NCBI RefSeq assembly: GCF_001418085.1
Contig: NZ_LIQH01000038.1
Location: 124,001 to 188,000 of the forward strand
Source: Lacinutrix algicola
Lineage (GTDB): Bacteria; Bacteroidota; Bacteroidia; Flavobacteriales; Flavobacteriaceae
DNA length: 64,000 bases
Direction of reading: 5' to 3'
The stretch's first letter is position 1. Each line of letters starts with the position of its first letter. Both the position numbers and the translations under genes were made by a program. This document shows positions 46,652-54,205 of this stretch, in pieces. Under the pieces are notes generated by a model. It was not told the origin of the DNA, ran no database searches, and worked only from the letters and a program-made list of their open reading frames with translations.

Positions 46652-47851
46652 ATGTCTTCAGTTAAAGCCGTGTTAAGAACCAAAGCAAATATTAATAATT
46701 TATATCCTATAGCTATAAGAGTCACAAAGGATAGAAAAGCTTCGTTTTTGTATGTTGGTCAGTATATTAAAAGGTGTCAATGGGATAGGGTTAATAATTG
46801 TGTTAAAAAATCTCATAATGATGCTCTTAATATTAACCAGCTTATTTTTAAGAAACTCTCTTCTGCGAATAAAAAACTAATTGAAGCAGAAATTGATGGT
46901 AACTATCAATCAGTCGATGACATTAAGAATAAAATAGTAAATTCTAGTGGCGATTTTTTTGCGGTATCATTAATTTATTTAAAAAGAATTAGCGATAGGA
47001 AAAAATTTCATCAATTAGATATCGAATATGGACGTATACAGGTGTTTAAGGAGTTTTTAAATAGGGATAAGATATATTTTCGTGAGATAAATATTAAGCT
47101 TATCAGGCGATTTGATAACTTTTTAATCAATAAGCGGAAAATTTCAAGCAGGACGGTGTCTTACTATATGATTATGATAAGAACAATTTTTAATATTGCT
47201 ATTTCAGAATTGCTAACAGATGCGAAATGTTATCCATTTGGAAAAGGAAGATATCAAATCAAGTTTCCTGAAACACAGAAGATTGGTTTAAATAGTGATG
47301 AAATCAAAACTCTAGAAACCATAGATGATTTAACTAAAGCTCAAGATTACGCCTTGTCGGCATGGTTACTTAGTTTTTACTTTGCTGGAATTAGGATTAG
47401 TGATGTCCTTCATTTAAAATGGAAAGATTTTGTTGATAATAGACTTTATTATAGAATGGGGAAAAACAAGAAAATAGTTTCTTTACAAATACCAGATAAA
47501 GCGCGAAGAATTTTACAAAAACTGAATAGAAATAAAGATTCGATATTCGTATTTAAAGAATTAGAAAATATTGATTTAGAGAATAATAAAATTCTTCGAA
47601 CAAGAATAAAGACTATAACTAGAAACTTTAACAGAAGATTAGAAATAGTCGCAGAAAAGGCAGGAATCGATAAAAAAATAAGCATGCATATTGCTCGTCA
47701 TAGTTTTGGGAATATATCTGGGGATAAAATACCTATTCAAATATTACAAAAATTATATCGACATTCGTCAGTTACAACAACAATTTTATATCAATCTAAT
47801 TTTATTCAAAAAGATATAGATAATGCTCTAGAAAAAGTCTTGAATTTGTAG
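46652..47851 (+). CDS. Tyrosine recombinase/integrase of Bacteroidota type
   Basis: 399 residues from the ATG at 46652. The open frame reaches 46571, but that stretch contains the promoter-like element and the family normally begins near SSVKAVLRTKAN. An arm-binding N-domain (about 1-95), a SAM-like core-binding domain (about 100-200) and a catalytic domain follow. Catalytic residues, numbered from 46652: Arg248 (GIRISDV), Lys near 273, His346 and Arg349 (HIARHSF), His371 (LYRHSSV), Tyr380 (ILYQ). It cuts and rejoins DNA through a 3'-phosphotyrosine. No extra integron-integrase insertion is evident. It lies between the tRNA fragment and the cassette array and is read toward the array. Confidence 0.9.
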   Translation: MSSVKAVLRTKANINNLYPIAIRVTKDRKASFLYVGQYIKRCQWDRVNNCVKKSHNDALNINQLIFKKLSSANKKLIEAEIDGNYQSVDDIKNKIVNSSGDFFAVSLIYLKRISDRKKFHQLDIEYGRIQVFKEFLNRDKIYFREINIKLIRRFDNFLINKRKISSRTVSYYMIMIRTIFNIAISELLTDAKCYPFGKGRYQIKFPETQKIGLNSDEIKTLETIDDLTKAQDYALSAWLLSFYFAGIRISDVLHLKWKDFVDNRLYYRMGKNKKIVSLQIPDKARRILQKLNRNKDSIFVFKELENIDLENNKILRTRIKTITRNFNRRLEIVAEKAGIDKKISMHIARHSFGNISGDKIPIQILQKLYRHSSVTTTILYQSNFIQKDIDNALEKVLNL

Positions 47852-47916
47852 TATGTTTTTATAAACGATTACTATACGTTAAGTAATTGTTTTCTTTTCC
47901 GAAAAAAAGGAATGTC

Positions 47917-48002
47917 TTTAAAGGTTCACTGTAAAATCTAATTACTTTATCATTTCTGTATATGAAGTTTAAAATTATGTAGCCTTATTTCAGGACGGGT
48001 CA
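47917..48002 (-). mobile_element. Terminal remnant of the IS3-family element
   Basis: These 86 bp match the outer end of the two intact copies (compare 49879-49964), including the terminal inverted repeat ...GTAGCCTTATTTCAGGACGGGTCA, with about ten substitutions. The rest of the element is missing. The end lies 11 nt from the AAC core of site 1. Confidence 0.85.
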
Positions 48003-48013
48003 CGATTGAACAC

Positions 48014-48138
48014 AACGTTTATGTATAAGAATAGTTGCGGGTTTGTATGCGAGGATTTTCCGAAGGAAAATCAGACGTTACAAACACGCAACGACATTTT
48101 GATTAAGCACTAAACCGCAATTATTTTTATACGGTGTT
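48014..48138. repeat. Array site 1 (125 bp)
   Basis: From AAC to GTT. The inner hairpin is GATTTTCC-GAA-GGAAAATC, shared with site 4. Outer stem GTATAAGAATAGTTGC/GCAATTATTTTTATAC. Confidence 0.85.
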
Positions 48139-48158
48139 GTAAACTGGCTTTTATATTT

Positions 48159-48650
48159 TTAAAATTTCCACCAAGGTTTTTTCGGCTCCATTGGTTTTAT
48201 TTCGTTTTCTATTTCCCAAAATGACTTGTCAAATTTTTCATTCAGAGTTTTTTCGGTCAGATTATGTCCATAAGGATAAATTCCGTCTTCAAGTCCATTT
48301 TGGATTCTTTTGATTATTCTTTGTCCAGGCCAACAAGTTGTTCCGTCTTCAAGTTCTACCGCAATATTTATTTCTCCTTGTGGGTCATTGTCGTCCGTTA
48401 TCCATTTTGAATTCGGAACATTTTTAATCAAGGTTTCTCCAATATAAGCAGAAATTGAAAATATAATTCCGCCTAAATTTTTAGAAAGTCGACCGCCTTT
48501 AATTGGTCGTCCGTCTTTCGTGTATTTTTGGATAAATCGGTCAATTTCTAATAAGCTACCGATTGAGTAATTCAATTCAATGCCGTCGGATTTAAACGCT
48601 TTTACAGTCCATTCAGATTGCTTTTTTATATCTTCTAATAATGTTGCCAT
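48159..48650 (-). CDS. Cassette protein of unknown function
   Basis: 163 residues, soluble and without a signal peptide. Noticeable segments are FIQKYTKDGRPIKGGRLSKNLGG, FSISAYIGETLIKN, INIAVELEDGTTCWPGQRIIKRIQNGLEDGIYPYG, and a Pro/Trp-rich tail (MEPKKPWWKF). The pattern recalls small immunity-like proteins scattered in Bacteroidota, but no family can be named. The stop lies 20 nt from site 1. IS copy A begins 15 nt upstream of the start codon, so it has lost its own leader. Confidence 0.7.
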   Translation of the reverse strand: MATLLEDIKKQSEWTVKAFKSDGIELNYSIGSLLEIDRFIQKYTKDGRPIKGGRLSKNLGGIIFSISAYIGETLIKNVPNSKWITDDNDPQGEINIAVELEDGTTCWPGQRIIKRIQNGLEDGIYPYGHNLTEKTLNEKFDKSFWEIENEIKPMEPKKPWWKF

Positions 48651-48703
48651 TCGGTTTTTTTTAGCTGTCTTGTCCTGAAATATGGCTACAGGTTAAAATT
48701 GAA

Positions 48704-49519
48704 TTAAGCTGATAATTTATATACCATATTAGGTGTTTTATAATCTAAAGATAAATGTAATCTTACTTCATTGTATAAATTAATCGCATTTTTTGCAGCT
48801 CTCTTAGCGTGACTCACGTTATCAAAGGTCTGGTCTAAATAAAATTCATCTTTTAAAATTCCATTTACACGTTCTGCCATTGCATTTTCGTAACAATGAT
48901 TTTCTTCGGTCATACTAATATCTATCTTTTTTCTTTTGAGTATTTGTGTGTATACATTGCTACAATACTGTATTCCTCTGTCCGAATGATGAATAAGTTG
49001 TTTAATGCTTTTAGCTTGATAAATGGCCTTATTTAGCGCTCTCACACATCCTTTAAGTTCCAAGCTATCACTAATATCATAACCAACTATTTTCCTGGAA
49101 TGCATATCTGTTATTAAAGCCAGGTAGCAAAAACCCTTTATGGTTCTAATGTATGTGATATCAGATACCCAAACTTGGTTAGCTCTAGTAACTTCTAAGT
49201 CTTTTATGATGTTATTATATTTATAAAAACGATGATAAGAGTTCGTAGTTCTAGCACTGGTTTTCCTTCTAAGTGTCAGCATTTGATTTTTTCTAAGCAC
49301 ATTAAATAAAGTATCTCTACCAACTTTAATATTGGCTTTATTAAAATCTGCATTTAATGATTTTACAAGTTTTCTCACGCCTTCTCTAGGAAGGGATTTG
49401 CGTCTTTTTCTAACGATATTAATAATCTGTAGTTCTAGGTTTAAACGCTTATCAGCTCTGTTTTTATGCTTGTAATAAGCATTACGTTTAAGTCCAAAAC
49501 AATGGGTTATAGTTGTCAA
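48704..49519 (-). CDS. IS3-family transposase OrfB (copy A)
   Basis: 271 residues as read from a TTG at 49519. The frame opens just after a stop adjoining an A8 run at the end of OrfA. It contains an HTH_21-like segment (RKRRKSLPREGVRKLV) and an rve catalytic core with DDE residues: Asp in VWVSDITYI, Asp in HHSDRGIQY, Glu in CYENAMAERVNG. It forms the active transposase when joined to OrfA. The OrfB frame is +1 relative to OrfA, not the usual -1, so slippage in the A-run or a separate start would be needed. Confidence 0.9.
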   Translation of the reverse strand: MTTITHCFGLKRNAYYKHKNRADKRLNLELQIINIVRKRRKSLPREGVRKLVKSLNADFNKANIKVGRDTLFNVLRKNQMLTLRRKTSARTTNSYHRFYKYNNIIKDLEVTRANQVWVSDITYIRTIKGFCYLALITDMHSRKIVGYDISDSLELKGCVRALNKAIYQAKSIKQLIHHSDRGIQYCSNVYTQILKRKKIDISMTEENHCYENAMAERVNGILKDEFYLDQTFDNVSHAKRAAKNAINLYNEVRLHLSLDYKTPNMVYKLSA

Positions 49520-49568
49520 AGTAGCAAATCCCTTAGATATCTTTTTGGCTTTACTTAAGGCTTTATAC

Positions 49569-49925
49569 TTAGCTTTTTTTTAGTTCATTAACTGATTTAT
49601 AGCCAAGATCTTCAGCAGCTACTTCCAGATAACAATCCTGGACCATAGCATCGAGATCCTTTTTAAGTAGTAGTTTTTTAAGTTGTTCAACCTCTTTTTG
49701 AAGTGCTTTAATTCTAGATATTTCGTCTTTTGTTTCCACTTTTACTCTGGTGTTCATTAAGTCTTTACGATTATACTTTTTAATCCACACATTTACTGTT
49801 GTAGGTGCAATAGAGTAGAGTTTACAAAGTTCACTCTTTGTGTGTTTTCCGATTGTAAGTTCGGCTAAGATTTTTAATTTAAAAGGTTCACTGTAACGTC
49901 TAATTACTTTGTCATTTCTATACAT
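49569..49925 (-). CDS. IS3-family transposase OrfA (copy A)
   Basis: 118 residues. A helix-turn-helix (YSEPFKLKILAEL...SKSELCKLYSIAPTTVNVWIKKY pattern; recognition helix near APTTVNVWI) is followed by a leucine zipper-like helix (ISRIKALQKEVEQLKKLLLK) used for multimerisation in the family. It binds the terminal repeats. It ends at NELKKS within the A8 run shared with OrfB. Confidence 0.9.
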   Translation of the reverse strand: MYRNDKVIRRYSEPFKLKILAELTIGKHTKSELCKLYSIAPTTVNVWIKKYNRKDLMNTRVKVETKDEISRIKALQKEVEQLKKLLLKKDLDAMVQDCYLEVAAEDLGYKSVNELKKS

Positions 49926-49975
49926 AATGTTTAAAATTATGTAGCCTTATTTCAGGACGGGTCACCATTGTACAC

Positions 49976-50102
49976 AACGTGTGCGTGTATGGTTAGTTGC
50001 GTGGTTAAGCAACTAATTTAGTAAACAAATGCGAACCCGAGAAAATTCCGAAGGAATTTTCCAAATAATCACTTGCCAAAGCAATTAATTATACACGGTG
50101 TT
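49976..50102. repeat. Array site 2 (127 bp)
   Basis: From AAC to GTT. Inner hairpin GAAAATTCC-GAA-GGAATTTTC, outer stem GTGTATGGTTAGTTGC/GCAATTAATTATACAC. Nearly identical to site 10. Confidence 0.92.
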
Positions 50103-50564
50103 GTGTGTAGGCTTTTTCGTTCGTATAACTATTGTATTCGCAACCATATCTCCGATTCGTTTGTTTTGTTTATTAGTTGACGCAATTATCAATCCAATTA
50201 CAAATATATAATCTATAAATCCGAGAAAAAATCGACCGAAAGCTTGTCCGATTCCAATTGGTTTAAATTCGTTAGTTACTACTTTTATGTCCAAAATACG
50301 TTTTCCAATAGTTTGTCCCCAAATTCCCTCGCTCATTGGCCATAAAAGAATTCCAAAAAGCATCATTCCAAAAGCGGGTAATCCAGTCATATGAAATCCG
50401 ACTTCATTTTCAAGTGGTTCTCCAAAGAAGAATCCTAAAACCATCGCTATTAACCAAAAGATAAAAAAGTCAATCAGAAATGCTCCAATACGATATCGTT
50501 TTTTTGCAATTTCAAATTCATTGTTTTCGATTTCAGTTTGTTTTTCAATCGTAATATCTGTCAT
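50085..50564 (-). CDS. RDD family membrane protein (cassette 2)
   Basis: 159 residues with three or four membrane spans. The RDD signature is seen at RYRIGAFLIDFFIFWLIAMV (Arg, Asp), and GQTIGKRILDIKVV follows the second span, as usual. Function of RDD proteins is largely unknown; transport or immunity roles are proposed. The C-terminus is encoded by site 2: the last residues HNTVYN and the TAA stop are read from the conserved GTGTATAATTAA arm. The upstream leader is 122 nt, long enough to hold a promoter. Confidence 0.88.
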   Translation of the reverse strand: MTDITIEKQTEIENNEFEIAKKRYRIGAFLIDFFIFWLIAMVLGFFFGEPLENEVGFHMTGLPAFGMMLFGILLWPMSEGIWGQTIGKRILDIKVVTNEFKPIGIGQAFGRFFLGFIDYIFVIGLIIASTNKQNKRIGDMVANTIVIRTKKPTHNTVYN

Positions 50565-50686
50565 TCTGCACTTTTTCTTTTAAAATTCTCAAAAAAATCT
50601 CCGCTTTTTATTCCGTTTTTCCTGTGTTAAATTACTGGGAATTTGAATTGAAGCTCGATTTTCGTTGGTTAGTTTAGCTTACACAC

Positions 50687-50811
50687 AACGTTGATGTGTA
50701 TGGTTAGTTGCGTGGTTAAGCAACTAATTTAGCAAATAAATCACAGATAGAATATTCCGCAGGAATGTTCGTAAGTCGGCAGTGACCAAGCAATTAATTA
50801 TACACGGTGTT
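50687..50811. repeat. Array site 3 (125 bp)
   Basis: From AAC to GTT. Inner hairpin GAATATTCC-GCA-GGAATGTTC, shared with site 8. Outer stem as in site 2. Confidence 0.92.
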
Positions 50812-50824
50812 ACCACACGTTTTT

Positions 50825-51337
50825 TTACTTGAATTTGATCTCACGTATTCCTTCAATTATTTCGTCGAAATTGTTTGCAACAGATTCGTCCAGATAAAAA
50901 GTAAGAGAAGTCTGCATTTCGTTTTGTTTCGGTATACAAATTCCAATTTCTCCCTTTTTATTCTTGGCAATATTAACTTGGAATCGATTTATTGTTTTCT
51001 TTTCAACTTTGTATTCATAAATATCATCATCTTCACTATAATTTGGTGCCCAATGTCCATATTCATAATGAATTACTCCTTTTCTCGTCTGAAAATTACC
51101 ATATGGATCTCCTTCAGTACCATAACCTCCGAATAGGTGAGTCCAGTTTTCAGGTGTTTTTAGTTCAAAAAAATCAGTTTCAATAATTTGGTCAGTTGAA
51201 TTCTCGATTTTCTGATACTTCGTACTTAGAGTTCCGCTATAATCTATTGAACCATATTGAACACGAATAAAAACATATCCAATCAAGATTAAAAATCCAA
51301 TTAGTAATATATATTTAATCAGTTTTTTGCGGTTCAT
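50825..51337 (-). CDS. Cassette 3 protein, membrane-anchored, unknown function
   Basis: 170 residues from the ATG at 51337 (MNRKKLIKYILLIGFLILIGYVF, cited as its first span LIKYILLIGFLILIGYVFI). An open frame continues upstream to 51439 but only through site 4. One N-terminal span anchors an extracytoplasmic domain (DFFELKTPENWTHLFGGYGTEGDPYGNF...). The start codon is 17 nt from the AAC core of site 4, and the stop is 13 nt from site 3. No family recognised. Confidence 0.75.
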   Translation of the reverse strand: MNRKKLIKYILLIGFLILIGYVFIRVQYGSIDYSGTLSTKYQKIENSTDQIIETDFFELKTPENWTHLFGGYGTEGDPYGNFQTRKGVIHYEYGHWAPNYSEDDDIYEYKVEKKTINRFQVNIAKNKKGEIGICIPKQNEMQTSLTFYLDESVANNFDEIIEGIREIKFK

Positions 51338-51354
51338 TTGTTCTAATGTGTGGT

Positions 51355-51479
51355 AACGGTTTTGTGTATGGAAAGTTGCGTTTTTGTGAGCGAGGATTTT
51401 CCGAAGGAAAATCAGACGTAACAAAAGTGCAACGACCATTATTTAAGTACTAATGTAGCAATTTTTTATACACGTTGTT
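51355..51479. repeat. Array site 4 (125 bp)
   Basis: From AAC to GTT. Inner hairpin GATTTTCC-GAA-GGAAAATC as in site 1, with an additional pair GTTGCG/CGTAAC-like arm. The 3' core is CGTTGTT rather than CGGTGTT. Confidence 0.88.
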
Positions 51480-51490
51480 GCCAGTAGTTT

Positions 51491-51940
51491 TTATTCAGCT
51501 GACCTATTTATGTTGGTTTCGTTTTTGATAGATGATAAAATATCAATCCAATCTTCTTTTTTGCTGACTCTTAAATCTATAAGATTATATAAATCCTGTT
51601 CATCCACATATTTTATTGATAATACATCAAATCCAAAATCAAACATTCTCGTTTCTAATTTGTCGCTTACTATTTTATCTATTTGGATAATCTTTTCAGC
51701 AGTTTTATTTATTCCTGCGTAATACTTGATTTTTAATTGATTCGGTTCAGTATTATATTCAATCAAATGGTTTTTCGATTTATAAATGATGAATATAGAA
51801 ACTATTAACCACAAGATTAGGTAATAAATTATGAATCCGAATTCTAAAGAGTTTTGTCTTAAAACATAGATTATTAGAATTAATAATAATATTATAGGTA
51901 AAAGGAATTTGTTGAGTAATATCTTATTCTTTAAAGTCAT
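51491..51940 (-). CDS. Cassette 4 membrane protein, unknown function
   Basis: 149 residues with two membrane spans close to the N-terminus (LLPIILLLILIIYVL and FIIYYLILWLIVSIFIIY) and a soluble domain (EYNTEPNQLKIKYYAGINKTAEKIIQIDKI...) of PH-like appearance. The stop is 11 nt from site 4. The start is 104 nt from site 5. No named family can be supported. Confidence 0.72.
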   Translation of the reverse strand: MTLKNKILLNKFLLPIILLLILIIYVLRQNSLEFGFIIYYLILWLIVSIFIIYKSKNHLIEYNTEPNQLKIKYYAGINKTAEKIIQIDKIVSDKLETRMFDFGFDVLSIKYVDEQDLYNLIDLRVSKKEDWIDILSSIKNETNINRSAE

Positions 51941-52044
51941 TTTTTCGTTAAAATTCTATTTCCGTATTTTAATTTAATTGGTGTTAACTTGTTGCTATTC
52001 GTTCAATTTAAAATGGGTTTACGCTGTTTTGGTAAATTACTGGC

Positions 52045-52229
52045 AACGGTTAGTATATGAAAAGTAGGGCATAAAATAAGCACTATATTTCGGGTTTAAC
52101 ACTTAGCTAAATATAAATATTTTGTTTTTAATTTTCGTTTAAATTCCAAATTTTATATTTAGCGGACTTTGTAAATAAACACAGAACTTTGGAGTTAGCA
52201 CAAAAGCCCTATTTTTTATATACATTGTT
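52045..52229. repeat. Array site 5 (185 bp, divergent)
   Basis: The longest site and unlike the rest in sequence, but the architecture is kept: the end stems GTATATGAAAAGTAGGGC and GCCCTATTTTTTATATAC are complementary, the AAC and GTT cores are present, and the N7 on each side match their cassettes. Confidence 0.85.
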
Positions 52230-52239
52230 GGCAGTAGTT

Positions 52240-53388
52240 TTATTTACCTACAGGATCCCCAAAATACATTAATTCCCAAACCGCTTTGTTACTGGTGTGC
52301 TTCTCTATTAATTTACCTGATTTGTAAACTCTTATTTCTGCTTTTCCAGTAAATCTAAAATATGCAGGATCAATACTAGTAAGCATTTTTGCAAGTTTGA
52401 ATTTAAGCCCATTACCGACTGATGCCGAAATTAAATCTACTTCAACAATAGTTTTTTCTCTAAAAAGTGAATATTCATACCTGTATTCAGTTTGAGGATC
52501 ATTATAAACAAAAATTAAATCGTCACTTACATCTTTTTTTAATGTTGGATGCTCCTTACCATAAGTTCTATATAGAGTTACTAATTCACCATCATCAACA
52601 ACTGTTTCGCCATCCTTAGAAATATTAAAAGTAATTATATTGTCATTATTAAATTCTTTTTCTGATATCATTTCTGAAGCAATTACGTTATAAGGACCAA
52701 TTTCAGCTCTTGACCAATACCAATGGTTAAAAATTTTCATCATAGAGAAATTTCCCCAATTATGGTCATGGTAGGCAGAACCAACTGTTTTTGTTGTTAC
52801 ACCTTTGTAATCATATTCAATTTCCATTTCACCTTGAGGTACAGGTACTACCCAATTGAATTCTTTGCTTTCGTCAGCACCAAATACCATATGTCCTGTT
52901 TTTGGTCTCCAGCTTTGCGTAGTTCTTTTTATTACGGCTGTTAAGTTTATATCTTCATTTTCAATATGAATTTTGTATTCCTTTAGGTTTCCTTCTGCAT
53001 AACTATTACCCATCTTAACATTACACGAATCTTTTGAAGCGAAAAAATCTTCTGGGTCACAGTAAATTTTTTCTGATATTTTACTACCATCAGCTTTATC
53101 TATACTAACCGTCAAGTATGGATTAAAAGGTTTTTTTATGTCGGTCATGAACTTGGTGTAAAACGTCATTACAACAGTACTCCCATCATGCAAATGAGCA
53201 TCAAAATACCACCATTCATAGCTTCCTTTATCTCCGGATGTTCTCATTCCGTCTTCCCATTTTTCAGGAATATTACCTTCTATTAAGTTTCTTTTGTTAT
53301 AGTCATTGCTAATTTTTGCTAAGTTCTGACTGAATAAAAAAGTAGAAAAAAGAAGTGTTATAAGTGTAAGGCTGATTTTATTTTTCAT
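52240..53388 (-). CDS. Secreted CrtC/lipocalin-like protein (cassette 5)
   Basis: 382 residues from the ATG at 53388, which gives a signal peptide ending near LFSQN. A longer frame to 53475 has no signal character. The domain has the pattern of the CrtC/hydroxyneurosporene-synthase-like (lipocalin-like) family: GSYEWWYFDAHL near residue 50 and VGSAYHDHNWGNF near 210, both hallmarks. Members hydrate carotenoids or bind lipids. Here the periplasmic signal makes the substrate uncertain. It follows a Crp-like regulator in the same cassette. Confidence 0.82.
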   Translation of the reverse strand: MKNKISLTLITLLFSTFLFSQNLAKISNDYNKRNLIEGNIPEKWEDGMRTSGDKGSYEWWYFDAHLHDGSTVVMTFYTKFMTDIKKPFNPYLTVSIDKADGSKISEKIYCDPEDFFASKDSCNVKMGNSYAEGNLKEYKIHIENEDINLTAVIKRTTQSWRPKTGHMVFGADESKEFNWVVPVPQGEMEIEYDYKGVTTKTVGSAYHDHNWGNFSMMKIFNHWYWSRAEIGPYNVIASEMISEKEFNNDNIITFNISKDGETVVDDGELVTLYRTYGKEHPTLKKDVSDDLIFVYNDPQTEYRYEYSLFREKTIVEVDLISASVGNGLKFKLAKMLTSIDPAYFRFTGKAEIRVYKSGKLIEKHTSNKAVWELMYFGDPVGK

Positions 53389-53460
53389 TTTAATTTGAGT
53401 TAAATTGTGATCTATAGTTTTTGTAAAGCACAAAAATAAATGTAATTTATTTGAGTTTGA

Positions 53461-53474
53461 TGAAACTAATTTCA
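53461..53474. promoter_or_regulatory. Possible operator between the Crp-like gene and the CrtC-like gene
   Basis: The inverted repeat TGAAACTAATTTCA (TGAAA-N4-TTTCA) lies in the 90-bp gap upstream of the CrtC-like gene. A TATTTTTG -7 element downstream on the minus strand (near 53425-53432) suggests a regulated promoter. Binding by the neighbouring regulator is a guess. Confidence 0.35.
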
Positions 53475-53478
53475 TGTT

Positions 53479-54051
53479 TCAACTAGTACGTTTTATTTTA
53501 CTTAACCATTGGGGTGTAACTCCCATAAATTCTGCTATATACTTTGAGGGAACATTTTTAGTAATTGGACCGTGTTCTTCTAGGAGGTAATCGTATAATT
53601 TATCTTTGGGAAGACCTATTAATTTAGACTTTATTTGATTTATAAAAATGAGAGCTTCTATAATATGCGTATTACAAAATTTATCAAAAGATTTATGTTT
53701 CAAACTTAATTTTTCTATTGTATTTCTATGAAATTCAATTACTTGGGAATTTTTAAATGCTTTTATTTGCGTATCAGAAGGTTTCTTTGAAAAATAACTT
53801 TCTGGTTGCGTCATAAATGGATGATAATTGTCAATATGGAACGAAGTTGTTCTAAATTTTGATTTATTATCATCAAAATACTGACTTATAAATCCACCTT
53901 TGATTACTATATAGATATATTTACTATGTTCTCCAACATTAAGAATATTTTCGTTTTTTTTGATTTCAATTTGTTTACCATTCAAATTTATCTCTTGAAT
54001 TAAATCTTCTGATAGACCGTATTTAATAGCATATTTTATAAGGTTTTTCAT
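53479..54051 (-). CDS. Crp/Fnr-family transcriptional regulator (cassette 5)
   Basis: 190 residues. The N-terminal cyclic-nucleotide-binding-like beta roll (GKQIEIKKNENILNVGEHSKYIYIVIKGGFISQYF) keeps the fold, but lacks the typical cAMP-binding Arg/Ser set, as in most Bacteroidota members. The C-terminal helix-turn-helix (NVPSKYIAEFMGVTPQWLSKIKR) is present. It is the first gene of the cassette, 17 nt downstream of site 6, and probably controls the CrtC-like gene behind it. Confidence 0.88.
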   Translation of the reverse strand: MKNLIKYAIKYGLSEDLIQEINLNGKQIEIKKNENILNVGEHSKYIYIVIKGGFISQYFDDNKSKFRTTSFHIDNYHPFMTQPESYFSKKPSDTQIKAFKNSQVIEFHRNTIEKLSLKHKSFDKFCNTHIIEALIFINQIKSKLIGLPKDKLYDYLLEEHGPITKNVPSKYIAEFMGVTPQWLSKIKRTS

Positions 54052-54068
54052 TTTTTTTAATTACTGCC

Positions 54069-54193
54069 AACGTTGTTGTGTATGATTAGTTGCGTGTTTC
54101 AAGCAGTGAATTTACTAAATAAAGCACGAACGGCGAAATTCCGAAGGAATTTCCCAAGTGAGCTAAAACCAGCAATTAATTATACACGGTGTT
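54069..54193. repeat. Array site 6 (125 bp)
   Basis: From AAC to GTT. Inner hairpin CGAAATTCC-GAA-GGAATTTC, shared with site 12. Outer stem GTGTATGATTAGTTGC/GCAATTAATTATACAC. Confidence 0.92.
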
Positions 54194-54205
54194 GTGCAAC
54201 GTTTT

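Larger units (their letters stand above)
48666..49964 (-). mobile_element. IS3-family insertion sequence, copy A
   Basis: 1299 bp, bounded by 24-bp imperfect inverted repeats (TGTCTTGTCCTGAAATATGGCTAC and TGACCCGTCCTGAAATAAGGCTAC). It encodes OrfA and OrfB on the minus strand and appears identical to copy B. No target duplication is seen: the flanks are AGC on one side and CCA on the other. The OrfA end lies 11 nt from the AAC core of site 2. Confidence 0.93.
48139..49975. other. Cassette 1, interrupted and possibly chimeric
   Basis: It contains one gene and IS copy A. Its ends do not match well: the start gives GTT-GTAAACT, while the end would predict GTT-GTGTACA. Confidence 0.65.

Noticed and set aside
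51338-51439. N-terminal extension of the cassette 3 protein
   Set aside because: The extra 34 codons are read from site 4, and a typical N-terminal membrane span begins at the ATG at 51337.
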